Positions 10,435 through 21,566 of a stretch of 64,000 bases of DNA are shown here, piece by piece (within the stretch, counting starts at the first letter, position 1; each line of letters opens with the position of its first letter). The DNA comes from Talinum fruticosum (taxonomy: Eukaryota > Streptophyta > Magnoliopsida > Caryophyllales > Talinaceae), in NCBI GenBank assembly GCA_021018815.1, contig JAITYX010000005.1:12012001-12076000 (forward strand). Direction: 5' to 3'. Position numbers and translations under genes: made by a program. The notes below the pieces were generated by a model. The model was given only the letters and a program-made list of their open reading frames with translations, searched no databases and was not told the DNA's origin.

Positions 10435-12086
10435 TAATAAGTGCCATTTTTGCATTAGATTTCAAATGAGGTTGCTTGTCATTTTTGGGGATTTATATTC
10501 ATATTTATGTACTTTATGCCCCATTTATGCTTTTCACTTGGGTTTTGCGTTTTTGGTCTATTTCTGCAGTTTCCTAATGATTTGGACCTGATTTTGTCAT
10601 ATTTTTGGTCCAAGGCTATTTTGAGTCTATGTTTCTAACGTCCTTATTGAAAGAGCTTTCCAATGACATATTATAAGCTTAATTACGTTGAGGAACGGAA
10701 AGATATGAGTTGGAAAGTAAGAAGGGTGCGGTAACGGACACTTATTTACTCTCTAAAATATTTTTTTCCCACACTTATGAAGCAAGCATAATGATGAAAG
10801 AATTAGAAACTAGACTCAATGAGCTTTCTGGAAAATCAAGAATCGCATCATTCGAACATCGGATGAAGAAGTTATGGTCGAATCAATTTGACGCATCCTT
10901 CTAGCAACCAACACGGGCAGCCCGTTTCGGAGGAAACGGCCCGTTTTGGACGGTCGGGAGCATTTACATCGAGAACGGGCAGCTCGTGTCGGAGGACACG
11001 GCCCGTTTGCCTCATCCCGTCTAGTTTTGATGTGCCAGCAGTCAACACGGGCATCCGTGTCGGAGGACACGACCCGTGTTGGAGGACACGGCCCGTGTTG
11101 GAGGTAAATTATGCCGAGATGATTCGGTTTTGACGGTTTCGGCTCTTGATTGCTTCTTAATGGCTTATTTAAGCTGATTTTCGGCCATTCCTGCATGAAT
11201 CTAGTCCAGAACCTTACCATTCATCCTCCATTTTCATCCATACCTTTCATCCACACCATACCAAACTTTGAAGATCGAAGAAGAAGATTGAAGCGAGTTG
11301 CGGGATTCCATCCGAAGTTGAGAGATTCAAGTGGAGCACTTCAAGTCTATCATCTCCTTCTTCATTTTTTCTGTTTGAGGTTTGATTTCAATGTCTTGGG
11401 TATTATTTAAGCTTTCAATAAATCACGTGTGAGTAGTTTAGTTTTTCTAGGGATTTGTAATCCGAAACAATGTAGTTTGATTAGTTTTCTATGATTTGTA
11501 CTTGAATTCTGATTTTGATTCAATAGAAGGTTGTGTTTATCATGTTCATGAGTGTTTTGAAGGCCTACAATACTTATGTTTAGAGATTAGTCTATCATGT
11601 ACTAAAAAGTGAAACAAAATAATGAGACAACCAACCTTTCTACCTAATTTATGCAATTTAAGAAAAGAATAGTAAATTAGGGGATCACTTTGATAATTTG
11701 AAATCCTTAACTTTGATTAACTTAAATGCATACGAAAGTTGTTTGATAGGTTAATTGAAGCAATTCTATTACGCATCGAAAGAGCGGTATAATTTTGTGA
11801 TTATTGATCCTTGATTTATTTGAATGAATGATTGCGCAAATTATGTTTAAATAATCAAAATCATTGTTAGGAAAGCAAATCCCTAGATGTTTTTACCCAT
11901 TGATTTAAGTCTAAATTAATTTTCTTAATTTTAATAGTTAGAACTAGTTTAGAAAGAACCAACTTTAAAAATCTGATTTGCTTAGCAATTGAGTAGAGGG
12001 CTAGTTTAGTGCATTGCTAGATCGAGTCCTTGTGGGATCGACCTTGACTAGCTACAACTTATATACCGTGCGCTTGCGGCTTGTCA
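10435..12086 (+). repeat. 5' LTR of the Athila-like element
   Basis: Starts TAATAAGTGCCATTTTTGC (TGATAAGTGCC in the other LTR) and ends GCGGCTTGTCA. It contains a cluster of GGAG-loop hairpins at 10904-11105 followed by a TTATTTAAG promoter candidate near 11165. The last 600 bases are AT-rich and non-coding. Confidence 0.92.
10904..11105. repeat. Cluster of GGAG-loop hairpins in the Athila-like LTR
   Basis: Short inverted repeats share one loop: CCGTTTC-GGAG-GAAACGG, CGTGTC-GGAG-GACACG (twice) and CGTGTT-GGAG-GACACG, embedded in ACACGGGC / GCCCGTGT repeats. The second LTR keeps the cluster at 17143-17345, partly with G-U-compatible changes. They lie just upstream of, or at, the putative transcription start, so they could act as DNA repeats (enhancer) or as RNA structure. 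Confidence 0.7.
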
Positions 12087-12091
12087 AGTTT

Positions 12092-12109
12092 TGGCGCCGT
12101 TGCCGAGGA
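12092..12109 (+). promoter_or_regulatory. Primer binding site, tRNA-Asp
   Basis: TGGCGCCGTTGCCGAGGA, five bases after the LTR end. It matches the 3' end of plant tRNA-Asp (TGGCGCCGTTGCCGGGGA) with one mismatch. This is the primer typical of Athila-type elements. Confidence 0.88.
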
Positions 12110-12366
12110 CTCTATTTTTAGTAGCCATTAGACGAATACTCTCAAATTGACTAAGTGTTTATTTTATTTATTTATTTATTTTTCTGTTTTGATTGCATTG
12201 GTAGTTTTGTTTTTGTTTTTGCTAGATACTCTCTCCTTGCATGCGAAAAGCTCAATTATTCGAGTTTGATCCCGAAATCGAGTGAACCTTACGCTCAAGA
12301 CGGAAGAAGCAAAGGCTAGAGAAGGCTAGAAAGAAGCAAGAAGAAAGCTCCAAGCAAAAGACCAAG

Positions 12367-13334
12367 ATGGCCGGTGAGGAAAGAAGGATTTTTGAGCAAT
12401 ATGTGACACCCAATGTAACTAATCCACCGACGGCCATCAATGTCCCGATTGTAGCGGCGAATAACTTTGAGTTGAAGAACTCGCTCATCAACTTGGTGAG
12501 GGCCACTCCTTTCCATGGCCTTCCCAATGAAGACCCCAACCGGCACCTCCGCATTTTTCGCCAAGCATGTGATACTTTCAAGGCGAATGGGGCTCCACCG
12601 GATGCAATCAAGCTATGATTGTTTCCGTTCTCTCTTGAAGGAAGGGCATGGGAGTGGCTAGATTCTCTTCGGCGAACTCCATCAGCATATTTAATCAACT
12701 TGCAAGTGCCATCTTGGCAAAATACTTCCCACCAAGCAAGTTGACCGGTTTGAGGAATCAAATTTCCACCTTCGTCCAAGAGCCGGATGAGACTTTATAT
12801 GAAGTATGGGAGCGATTCAAGGATCTCCTTCGCCAATGTGCACAACATGGATTTGAGCCATGGGTGCCCATTCAAGCTTTCTACAATGGGGTAGATGATC
12901 ACTTGAGAGCCACCATTCTTGCGGCGGCGAGAGGAAACATCATGAGCAAGTCCGTCGATGAGCTCCACACCTTGATTGAGCGAGATGACACTCAACAGCT
13001 TTCAATGGTCCAAGCCCGTTCCAAGAGAACGGGAGGTAAGCTTGATGTTGATGTAGTTTCTGTCCTTTCTGCTAAGATAGATGCTATAACTCAAAAAATG
13101 GACCGTCCGAATGTGAATGTTGCCCCTCCCCTTCCATGTGCTTCATGTAGTTCTTATGAGCATGAGTCTTTATTTTGTCTCGTGGGTATGGCTAGTAATG
13201 GACCAAGCGACCAAGCCAATTTTATTAGCAACCCGAACCCAAGGCCAAACTTTGACCCCTTTTCAAATTTCTATAACCCGAGATTGAGGTATCACCCTAA
13301 TTTTTCCTACCGGAACAACAATCTCATAGGTTGA
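12367..13334 (+). pseudogene. Athila-like gag, two frames joined by a frameshift
   Basis: ATG at 12367 opens MAGEERRIFEQYVTPNV, then ATPFHGLPNEDPNRHL and PPDAIKL up to a stop at 12618. The gag continues past the stop as FPFSLEGRAWEWLDSL and then in another frame from about 12690: KYFPPSKLTGLRNQISTF, DETLYEVWERFKDLLRQC, IQAFYNGVDDHLRATI. This is the Retrotrans_gag domain of the non-chromoviral gypsy type. The C-terminal part is Asn/Pro-rich and ends at 13334. One stop and one shift near 12620-12690 break an otherwise well-kept gene, so this copy lost function late. Confidence 0.88.
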
Positions 13335-13760
13335 CCACAAGTCCAAAGACCACCCGACCCTGGATTCCAAAGACCTACCCAACCCCAAGTGCCCCAAAAG
13401 TCTAACTTGGAGGTCATGATGGAAAGCATGATTTTGGCTTAACAAAAGCAAGATGAGATTATCAAGCAATTGGCTTCAAAAGTTGAAATCTTAGCCACTC
13501 ACAATAAGATGCTTGAAACTCAAATTGCTAGCCAAGCAAGCTCTTCCTCTAGCTCTCCGGGTAAGCTTCCTAGCCAACCCGAGATTAACCCTAGGGAACA
13601 ATGCAATGCCATAACTTTGAGGAGTGGGACACAATTGGTGTGGGCTAAGGGTGCTTGTAGTGAGCATGTGGTCATTGATATGCAAAACATGAATGATGTT
13701 GTGAATGAGGAGGTGTCTTTACCCTCCAAAGAACCCTTAGTTGATGTTGTTGCAAAATGA
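13335..13760 (+). pseudogene. Athila-like gag C-terminal region
   Basis: After stops near 13335 and 13440 the frame is open from 13470 (MASKVEILATHNKMLETQIA), a short heptad-like helix, then a Ser-rich linker and PREQCNAITLRSGTQL, which is close to the PREHCKAITLRSGKEL signature that precedes protease in Athila-like polyproteins. The frame ends at 13760. Confidence 0.8.
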
Positions 13761-14691
13761 GAAGGAGATTGCTAATGACCGACCAAAAACTCTTGAAAGA
13801 ATTTACACTCCGCCTTTACCATTCCCATAAAGAATAGCTAAGGCTAAGCTTGATATGCAATTTGGGAAGTTTTGGAGATGCTTAAGAAATGCAATATGAA
13901 CATCCATTTCATTGATACTTTGACTCAAATGCCCTTGTATGCTAAATTTTTGAAAGAGATCCCCTCCAAAAGAGGATATTGAATGAGCATGAGACTTTTG
14001 CATTGAGTGAGGAGTGTAGTGCGGTACTCCAAAATAAGCTTACTGAAAAGCTTAAAGACCCAGGTAGTTTTTCCATCCCATGCACGATTGGGAATGTGTC
14101 CATAGATTGAGCCTTATGTGATTTGGGGTCAAGTATGAGCTTGATGCCTTATTCTTTATATAAGAATTTGGACATAGGTAAGTTAAGGTCCACCACCGTT
14201 TCTCTTCAATTAGCGAGATAGTTACGTGACATATCCTTTGGGTATTTTAGAGGACGTTCCAGTCAAAATTGGTGATTTCTTTGTGCCTGTGGACTTTTTA
14301 GTTCTTGATATAGCTGAGGATAGCCGCACCCAAATCATTCTTGGGAGACCTTTCTTGGCTACTTGTTGGGTGTAAGATTGATGTTTCCCTCATTTACGCT
14401 GAATGTTGTAGTGTTGAGACAAGCGATGCGGTGACATGTGATAAACCTTTGCATGAAGGGCATGAACTTGTCAATGCTAATGTGGTAGAGGTAGACAAAT
14501 TTCCTCCGCCAATGTTCGGCAAGGGCATGTCCTATGTGTTTAATGACGTTTGTTTAAATGAGTGCAATAGGTTGACGCTTGCTTTGGTTGATGCTCCATG
14601 CATTGGAGCTCTTGATTTGGACCTCAACTGGAAGGTCAAATGTGATGGTGGCCCGTCCGATGGTGACCGCCCACGACAGAGTGATCCTTGA
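13761..14691 (+). pseudogene. Athila-like aspartic protease region
   Basis: Fragments in shifting frames read IDTLTQMPLYAKFLKEI (about 13910), SIPCTIGN (about 14075), a DLGSSMSLMPYSLYK active-site stretch (about 14120-14165), then SVTYPLGILEDVPVKIGDF (about 14220-14280) and VDFLVLDIAEDSRTQIILG followed by GRPFL (about 14290-14355). The last part is open to 14691. The Asp-Leu-Gly is retained although the frame around it is broken by a stop (GTCCATAGATTGA). The expected RT domain does not follow. Confidence 0.82.
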
Positions 14692-14770
14692 TAAGGGTAT
14701 TTGGAGGCACATTGTTTTACAAGAATACGACTTTGAAGTCCGTGACAAAAGGAGGAACGTTTCTTGAGAA
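14692..14770 (+). pseudogene. RNase H tail fragment marking the pol deletion
   Basis: IVLQEYDFEVRDKRRN resembles the LLQEFDLEIRDKKG stretch near the end of gypsy RNase H. It directly follows protease-type sequence, so RT and most of RNase H have been removed here, and integrase after it. I place the deletion join between about 14640 and 14700. Confidence 0.55.
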
Positions 14771-16660
14771 GTCTCCTTTCCTTCCGGTTTATCTTCTTGC
14801 CTTAAATGGATGATTGGAGCTGGGTCTAGCTAATGACCTTAAGAAGCGCTACTTGGGAGGCAACCCAAGGTGATTTCTTTCTTTTTTTTTAATTTTTAGG
14901 TAGTTTGCATTTTCATAAAAGTTACTATTATATGCACTTGAAGAGTGATTGTTCTTTATCCTTCCACCACATTGATTCTTAATTGCATTGAGGACAATGC
15001 TTTGTCCTAGCATGGGGGAAGGTTTTGCATTCATGGAGTGCATGAAGAATAATGTAATTTCTAGGTTTTGCACTTGCATTTAGGTTGCATGTAGGGGTAG
15101 TTTTTATAGCTTTCATTAGAAAATCAGAAAAAAATTAAATAAAGTGAAAAAAGAAAAAAAATTTAGATTAGACTTTCGGTTAGTGAATAAATCCTCTGGT
15201 GATGATTCTTAGGCTAGGTAGTTTTTCTTTTGACTTTGTTTAATCTTATATAGCCCGTTTGTGAATAAAAGTTTTTGAAAAGAGTTTGTGAGAGAATCTT
15301 GATTTAGAATTGCACTTTGATAGAGATGATTGATTACCCTTCTTGATCTTATGATGTGAGATTGGCATGTGGAACATCTTGAATTAGGATTGGTTGTTGA
15401 GCCTTAACCCATGTGACCACTAAGCCTTAAAAGACTAATCATTTTTATTAGTCTCATGTTTTCCACGTGTGACTCTACCTTGGTTGCAATCTTTAGAACT
15501 TGCTTTGAATCTCTTTAAAACTACAATTTGTATTTGCATTGACAATGCGATAGAGGCATTCAATTGTTTATTTTGTAAGCTACATGAGCCAAAAAGTCAC
15601 CCTTACTTGTATGAATTACCACTTTTGGCCTCTTTCTAGCCTTTGACCACTCTTTTTGATTGAACCTACATTAACAAGCCTTGGCCAAATACATTTCTCC
15701 TACCCTTAAGCCATAGCTTGGAGTGTTTTGAGTGTGGTATGGGTTGATTGTGGTAAATTTTATGATTTGGTTGATGGGGATTAGTTGTGAAATTCAATTC
15801 TTGAACTTTTTTCCACTTGTGTAGTTTCATTTGGTTGAAAATTGGAAACTTGCCTAGTATTATAAATTTGTTGCTTTGCCATTCACCAAAAAAAGAAATG
15901 AATGAAAAAAAAGATAGAAAAGATGAAAAAAATCAAAAAAATGAAATAGAAGAAAATAAAAAAATAAAAAAAGAATAAAGTGTTTTGGCATTAGCTTGTG
16001 TAGATTTAAGGTGGTTTCCAATGGGTTTTTCGGGTTTGTTTTGAATGTTTATGAATGGGTAGTATTGTATATATGAGATATTTGATGAGTTAGCTCCAAG
16101 TTTGGCTTTTAGCTCCTCATTACTCAAATAATTCCACTCCTACCCTTAACCCCTGGCCATGTTACAGCCCTTGAAAAGACCTCATGATTGTCATTTGCAT
16201 TTGCATCTCGTGGTGGAGAGTTGAGATTCTTAGTAAGCATATGGTAGATTGTTTCTTTGGTAGGAGTATTGAGAGAACCTTCATTGTTATATATTTACAA
16301 ACCTATGAGAGGAGTGTTTCCACTTCCTAAAGTGAAGTTTGCTCTCAATCTTTCTAGTTTTATGCTTGTACAGGTGCCAACTTGCTATCATTGGAGATTA
16401 AGGGTGATTGATTTGATCTTGATTACGTGATTCATAGAAATCTTTTCAAAAACTTCCCTCTTACTTGTGCTTAATGGTTTAGTACTTTCGGGCTATTCTT
16501 GGTTAAACTTAGTTGTTAGAGAATTCTACCGATGCTTACCCGAGGAGCGTGTCTAAATAGATTTTTCTTTTTCATCTTGAGTCCTTTTATTTATTTATTT
16601 TTTATTTTATTTTGTTTTTGTTTGAGTCTTGTATTTGCTTGGGGACAAGCAAGGTTTAAG
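14771..16660 (+). other. 3' spacer of the Athila-like element
   Basis: About 1.9 kb without a credible gene. It starts with the hairpin TTGGGAGGCAACCCAA (14853-14868), which follows the end of pol in such elements, and ends with a second hairpin TTGCTT-GGGGAC-AAGCAA (16635-16652) just before the polypurine tract. Between them lie an A-rich low-complexity run (15885-15980) and AT-rich sequence. Full-length Athila elements carry an envelope-like ORF here, but I see no trace of one. Confidence 0.7.
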
Positions 16661-16672
16661 CATGGGGGACTT
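16661..16672 (+). promoter_or_regulatory. Polypurine tract of the Athila-like element
   Basis: CATGGGGGACTT abuts the 3' LTR start TGATAAG and would prime plus-strand DNA synthesis. Confidence 0.6.
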
Positions 16673-18317
16673 TGATAAGTGCCATTTTTGCATTAGATTT
16701 CAAATGAGGTTGCTTGTCATTTTTGGGGATTTATATTCATATTTATGTACTTTATGCCCTATTTATGCTTTTCACTTGGGTTTTGCGTTTTTGTTCTATT
16801 TTTGCAGTTTCCTAATGATTTGGACCTGATTTTGTCATATTTTTGGTCCAGGGCTATTTTGAGTCTATGTTTCTAACGTCCTTATTGAAAGAGCTTTCCA
16901 ATGACATATTATAAGCTTAATTACGTTGAGGAACGGAAAGATATGAGTTGGAAAGTAAGAAGGGTGCGGTAATGAGACACTTATTTACTCTCTAAAATAT
17001 TTTTTTCCCACAATTATGAAGCAAGCATAATGATGAAAGAATTAGAAACTAGACTCAATGAGCTTTCCGGAAAATCAAGAATCACATCATTCGGACATCG
17101 GACGAGGAAGTTATGACTGAATCAATTTAACGCATCCTTTTAACAACCAACACGGGCAGCCCGTTTCGGAGGAAACGGCCCGTGTTGGACGGTCGGAGCA
17201 TTTACATCGAGAACGGGCAGCCCGTGTTGGAGGGCACGACCCGTTTGCCTCGTCCCCATCCGGTTTTGACGTGCCGGCGGTCAACACGGGCAACCCGAGT
17301 CGGAGGACACGGCCCGTGTTGGAGGACACGGCCCATGTTGGAGGTAAATTATGCCGAGACGATTCGGTTTTGACAGTTTTGGCTCTTGATTGCTTCTTAA
17401 TGGCTTATTTAAGCTGATTTTCGGCCATTCTTGCATGAATCTAGTCCAGAACCCTACCATTCATCCTCCATTTTCATCCATACCTTTCATCCACATCAAA
17501 CCAAACTTTGAAGATCGAAGAAGAAGATTGAAGCGAGTTACGGGATTCGATCCGAAGTCGAGAGATTCAAGTGGAGCACTTCAAGTCTATAATCTCCTTC
17601 TTCATTTTTGCTGTTTGAGGTTTGATTTTAATGTACTGGGTATTATTTAAGCTTTCAATAAATCATGTGTGAGTAGTTTAGTTTTTCTAGGGATTTGTAA
17701 TCCGAAACAATGTAGTTTGATTAGTTTTCTATGATTTGTGCTTGAATTCTGATTTTGATTCAATAGAAGGTTGTGTTTATCATGTTCATGAGTGTTTTGA
17801 AGGCCTACAATACTTATGCTTAGTGATTAATCTATCATGTACTCGAAAATTGAAATAGAATAATCCGACAACCAACCTTTTTACCTAATTTATGAAATTT
17901 GAGAAAAGAATAGTAAATTAGGGGATCACTTTGATAATTTGAAATCCTTAACTTTGATTAACCGAAATGCATATTGAAGTTGTTTGATAGGTTAATTGAA
18001 GCAATTCTATTAAGCATCGAAAGAGCGGTAGAATTTTGTGATTATCGATCCTTGATTTATTTGAATGAATGATTGCGCAAATTATGTTTAAATAATCAAA
18101 CTCATTGTTAGGAAAGCAAATCCCTAGATGTTGTTACCCACCGATTTAAGTCTAGATTAATTTTCTTAATTTTAGTAGTTAGAACTAGTTTAGAAGGAAC
18201 CAACTTCAAAAATCCGCAATTGAGTAGAGGGCTAGTTTAGTGCGTTGCTAGATTGAGTCCTTGTGGGATCGACCTTGACTAGCTACAACTTATACACCGT
18301 GTGCTTGCGGCCTGTCA
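16673..18317 (+). repeat. 3' LTR of the Athila-like element
   Basis: Starts TGATAAGTGCC and ends GCGGCCTGTCA. It is co-linear with the 5' LTR, including the hairpin cluster at 17143-17345. The target duplication ACCTC follows. Confidence 0.93.
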
Positions 18318-18720
18318 ACCTCGAAGTCCAATTTGACTGAAATGGGAGTATGTGCTCCCTCCGGTGAGACTAGAATAATTCCTACTCTAAAGCCCTTTTG
18401 ATTGGAAGCACCATCGAAGTACAATTGTCCATACGTCTAATTCTAATTGTAAAATATTTTCGTTGGGAAAATCGAGGTGTTCGAGTTGCGATTCGGTTAT
18501 GGGTATATCGGTTAGGAATTTCGACACTAACCTTCCTTTGGTCGCTTTTTGAGAGCCATACTTGAGTTCAAATTCGGATAACTTGATAGTCTATCTTGCT
18601 ATTTTGCTGCTGATGGTTGGTTGCTCAAGGATGTACTTGATAGGATCCATCGGTGCTACCACATATACCGAGTGGGCTAACATGTAGTGTCCGAGCTTCT
18701 TGGTAGCCCGGACTAATGCC
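18318..18720 (-). pseudogene. Ogre/Tat-like RNase H, first half
   Basis: On the minus strand from about 18440: NQKGFRVGIILVSPEGAH and TPISVKLDFEV, then the Athila-like insertion, then NNVAEYEA at 10434. This is RNase H-like domain 1 with the conserved FDGASN-type opening degraded. Upstream (18460-18720) the RT-RNase H connection is present with stops. Confidence 0.8.
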
Positions 18721-19680
18721 AATGGTGTCTTACGTAATGGCGTATATGTAGTCTCATAATCCAAGAAGCTCCATAGCTATCACTGTCATGGTGAGATACA
18801 AAAGTAAAGGCTTCCCTGGTTGGGGCGGAACTAGCACTAGAGGGTTCGCTATATATTCCTTAACCTTTTCAAATGCTTTTTGGCACTCATTATCCCAAAT
18901 GGGCTCAGACCCTTTCTTTAGCTTCTTGAAAATGGGTTCACAAACCATAGTCGGTTTTGATATGAAACGACTAATGTACTGTAAACGTATTAGGAAACCC
19001 CGTATTTCCTTCTTTGTTTTCGGCAGCGAGAATTTCCTGAATAGCTTTGATATTGGATGGATCAACCTCAATTCCTGTAAGACTTACAACATAGCCCAAT
19101 AGTTTGCCCGAGGTTACCCCGAAGGCACACTTTTGAGGATTAAGATGCACGTTGTATTTTACGAGTCTTTTGAAGAATATTCTAAGAGTCTGGGTAAGTG
19201 CCCCGCCCTATCCTTGGACTTAATGATCATGTCATCCGCATAGACCTCGGCTTCTTTGTGGCTCATATCATGCAAGAGCATTGTAGCTGTCCTCCGATAT
19301 GTTGCGCTAGTGTTCTTGAACCCAAATGGCATCACCACATAACATTATGCCCCCATTAGGTGATGAAGGTCGTCTTCTCTGTGTCTTCTTCCGCTATCGT
19401 CACTAGATTGTACCCAGCGTAGTCGTCCATAAATGAAAGCAGAGCATTTTCCACTATGTTATCTATAAGGATGTCGATATGAGGCAACAAGAAATCATCC
19501 TTGGGACTTGCCTTGTTTAAATCCACGAAATCAAGGTACATCCGAACCCTACCATCCTTCTTTGGAATCGGGACTATGTTTGCTACCCATTGAGGATAGT
19601 GAACTACTTTTATAAACCTAGCCTTTAACTGTTTTTAGACTTCTTCCTTAATCTTCAATGCCCACGCAGGTTTCATCCTT
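18721..19680 (-). pseudogene. Ogre/Tat-like reverse transcriptase
   Basis: Minus-strand motifs in order: LDFVDLNKASPKDDFLLPHI (about 19535), LSFMDDYAGYN (about 19430), then VVMPFGFKNTSATY (about 19340), EVYADDMIIKSKD (about 19250, catalytic YADD intact), and FLIRLQYISRFISKPT, PIFKKLKKG, QKAFEKVKEYIANPLVLVPP (19000-18830). Frames shift several times between blocks, so the enzyme is dead although most motifs survive. Gene order places it between the linker at 19681-20534 and RNase H. Confidence 0.87.
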
Positions 19681-20534
19681 CGAGCTTCGTTTGACCGGTT
19701 TGGCGTCTTCGTAAAGTGAAATTTTATGTTTTGCTATACTTGGATCTATCCCTGGCATGTCTTTGTAGGACCATGCAAAGACATCAATAACTTTATAAGG
19801 AGCGAAGTAAATTGCTTCTGCTTTTCTAGATCAAGTGTTTTCCAGATCTTAACCTCTTGAGGTTGATTAAGCGATCTTAGATTAATTCTTATTGTTTCCT
19901 TTATTATTGGTGAGCAATTTTCATGATTTTCCATAGCTTTTATTAATTCTTTAGGGATTACTAGTTCATCATTAGAGGCAAAACAATTGAAAATAGGAGG
20001 AGGCAAAGAGTAAGCAGAAATATTCATCTTATTGAATGAGGAAATGAGTATATCAAACTCGAAATAGAATATAATTGGAAACAACGGAACTAGAAAATGA
20101 ACTAAAAGCAACGAAATAGAAACAAAAGCCCTAGTGCTAGACTCGGGAAGGGGATGCTCTACTAAGCTAACAACAAACTCTTAACCCTCCTCAACATCGA
20201 TCCAATTAATGTGCTTGGACCCTTCATTGTCGACATCGGTGATGAATCCGGACGGATCAAACCGTGGGTGCGACTTGGCTCGAGACAATCCCGAGATAGA
20301 ATTCCCCCTTAGGTCTTTCTCCTGTTCGAATAGTAGATCGAAGATGTTGTTCCCAGCCAGGCTGGTCCGAGTGTGGTCCGGATTGTCCCTCTTCAAGGAG
20401 GTAGGGTTCCCCCTTTTCTAATATACAATAGTCACTAAAGAATTCCAAGTTGGGTACCAGAATGCCCTTCTCTTTGAGGTAGTAAGGCTCGGAAAACCAC
20501 GAGTAAGGGAATCATCCCCTTCTCTTAAGAATTT
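19681..20534 (-). pseudogene. Ogre/Tat-like protease-RT linker
   Basis: Minus strand: an acidic stretch LSRAKSHPRFDPSGFITDV and GSKHINWIDVEEG (20320-20181), then ISAYSLPPPIFNCFASNDEL, KAMENHENCSPIIKETI and LNQPQEVKIWKTLDLEKQK (20050-19820), leading to the SLHGPTKTCQG stretch (a shifted form of the FAWSYKDMPG motif that opens RT). The same linker occurs on the plus strand at 28600-28860 and 36522-36736, which shows the two relics are one family. Confidence 0.8.
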
Positions 20535-20790
20535 CACTACTAGAAAAAGGGTTCTAACGACGAATAAATTGGTCGTTAAAAGTACATTTTATCATTGTTA
20601 AAAGTGATTAATGACCAAAAAATTTTTGGTCGTCGATCGTCGTTAGTGCTTCCCTCGTTAATACTTTTAACGATGACTTTAAAATTTTCGTCGTTACTTA
20701 AAATAACGATGAAACAAGATGTCGTTGTAATAAGTTGATTGAATAACGATGAACTACATATCATTAACGACAAAATTTTTCGTCAGTAGA
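20535..20790 (+). repeat. CACTA terminal and subterminal repeats
   Basis: After the CACTA end, motifs of the type TAACGACGAA, CGTCGTTA and AACGATGAA occur repeatedly in both directions down to TTCGTCAG near 20786. Such arrays are the binding sites of the CACTA regulatory protein. The motif differs from the TAGCGACGGAA array of the element at 28942, so this is another family. Confidence 0.75.
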
Positions 20791-21486
20791 TTTAAAAGAA
20801 CCATAAATACAAAAATTAAAATCATGATCATTAACAACCAATTTGGTTCATCGTTATTTCTTTAGCAATTAACATTTTCATCGTTAATAATATTATGGAT
20901 AACCTAAATATATAATTTTGCCAATTATCTTTAAAATAATGTAATAAACTATTGATCACTAATATATAGTAACAACAAACTCGAATTGATATGTATTAAT
21001 TCCTTTGAATACCACTGGTTTGCAAATACACAATATAAAACATAACCTAATACCAAAAGCATCCGAAAACACATAATCTAAAAAACAATAAAGGAAACTA
21101 GAAGTTCTCATAGTAATTGATATCCGAGTACATGCATATTAACCAAAAACTAAAAAAAATGAAGTTCTCCAAATGATTTAGAAAGTATAAATCTTCATTA
21201 ACTACTTATAAAAGGTAAGGAAGTGTTGGAACTTGAATGAGCGAGTCCACATCTCCAAACAAGTCCACATCTGTAAAAAATAGAGAATTATTAGAACTTT
21301 TACAAAATTGCAAAAGTATTCAACTTCTTATCAAATAAGCATATGTAACTCAAACAAACAACCACCACTTGATGTTCGGAGCTACAATTGCATCATAAGT
21401 GCAATGCATCTCAGATTTTTCAAATGGGAAAGAGAAGGGTTTTTATAGCATCTCGGATTTCATCCCGACATAGATGGGTGGTATGT

Positions 21487-21566
21487 TGGCTACTATAGAT
21501 CGTCTGCTCATCCGCTCGCTGCTGCTGGCTACTATAGATCGCTGCTCATCTCGCTCATTGCTCGCT
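21487..21566. repeat. Short tandem duplication, period about 39
   Basis: TGGCTACTATAGATCG followed by CTGCTCATC and CGCTCGCTG occurs twice in tandem at 21487 and 21526. A separate 19 bp string, GACATAGATGGGTGGTATG, occurs at 21467-21485 and again at 22040-22058. Confidence 0.6.

Larger units (their letters stand above)
10435..18317 (+). mobile_element. Athila-like Ty3/gypsy element with both LTRs but pol deleted, 7.9 kb
   Basis: Two LTRs (10435-12086 and 16673-18317) enclose a tRNA-Asp primer site, gag, protease, a scrap of RNase H, a long 3' spacer and a polypurine tract. The 5 bp duplication ACCTC flanks it (10430-10434 and 18318-18322). The start of the 5' LTR has TA in place of TG. Reverse transcriptase and integrase are missing, so the element is non-autonomous. 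It sits inside the RNase H gene of the minus-strand Ogre-like relic. LTRs are clearly alike but differ by scattered substitutions and short indels, so it is not recent. Confidence 0.93.

Noticed and set aside
10816..11220. Open frames on both strands, up to 134 codons
   Set aside because: Caused by the GC-rich hairpin repeats of the LTR; the same frames break in the second LTR at 17111-17329.
12092..12109. tRNA-like sequences at primer sites as tRNA genes
   Set aside because: Only the 12-18 bases complementary to tRNA 3' ends are present, with no cloverleaf around them; the same holds at 6925, 44008, 55139 and 63448.
12252..12779. Minus-strand open frame of 175 codons
   Set aside because: It lies opposite the Athila-like gag, which has clear domain motifs on the plus strand; the minus frame has none.
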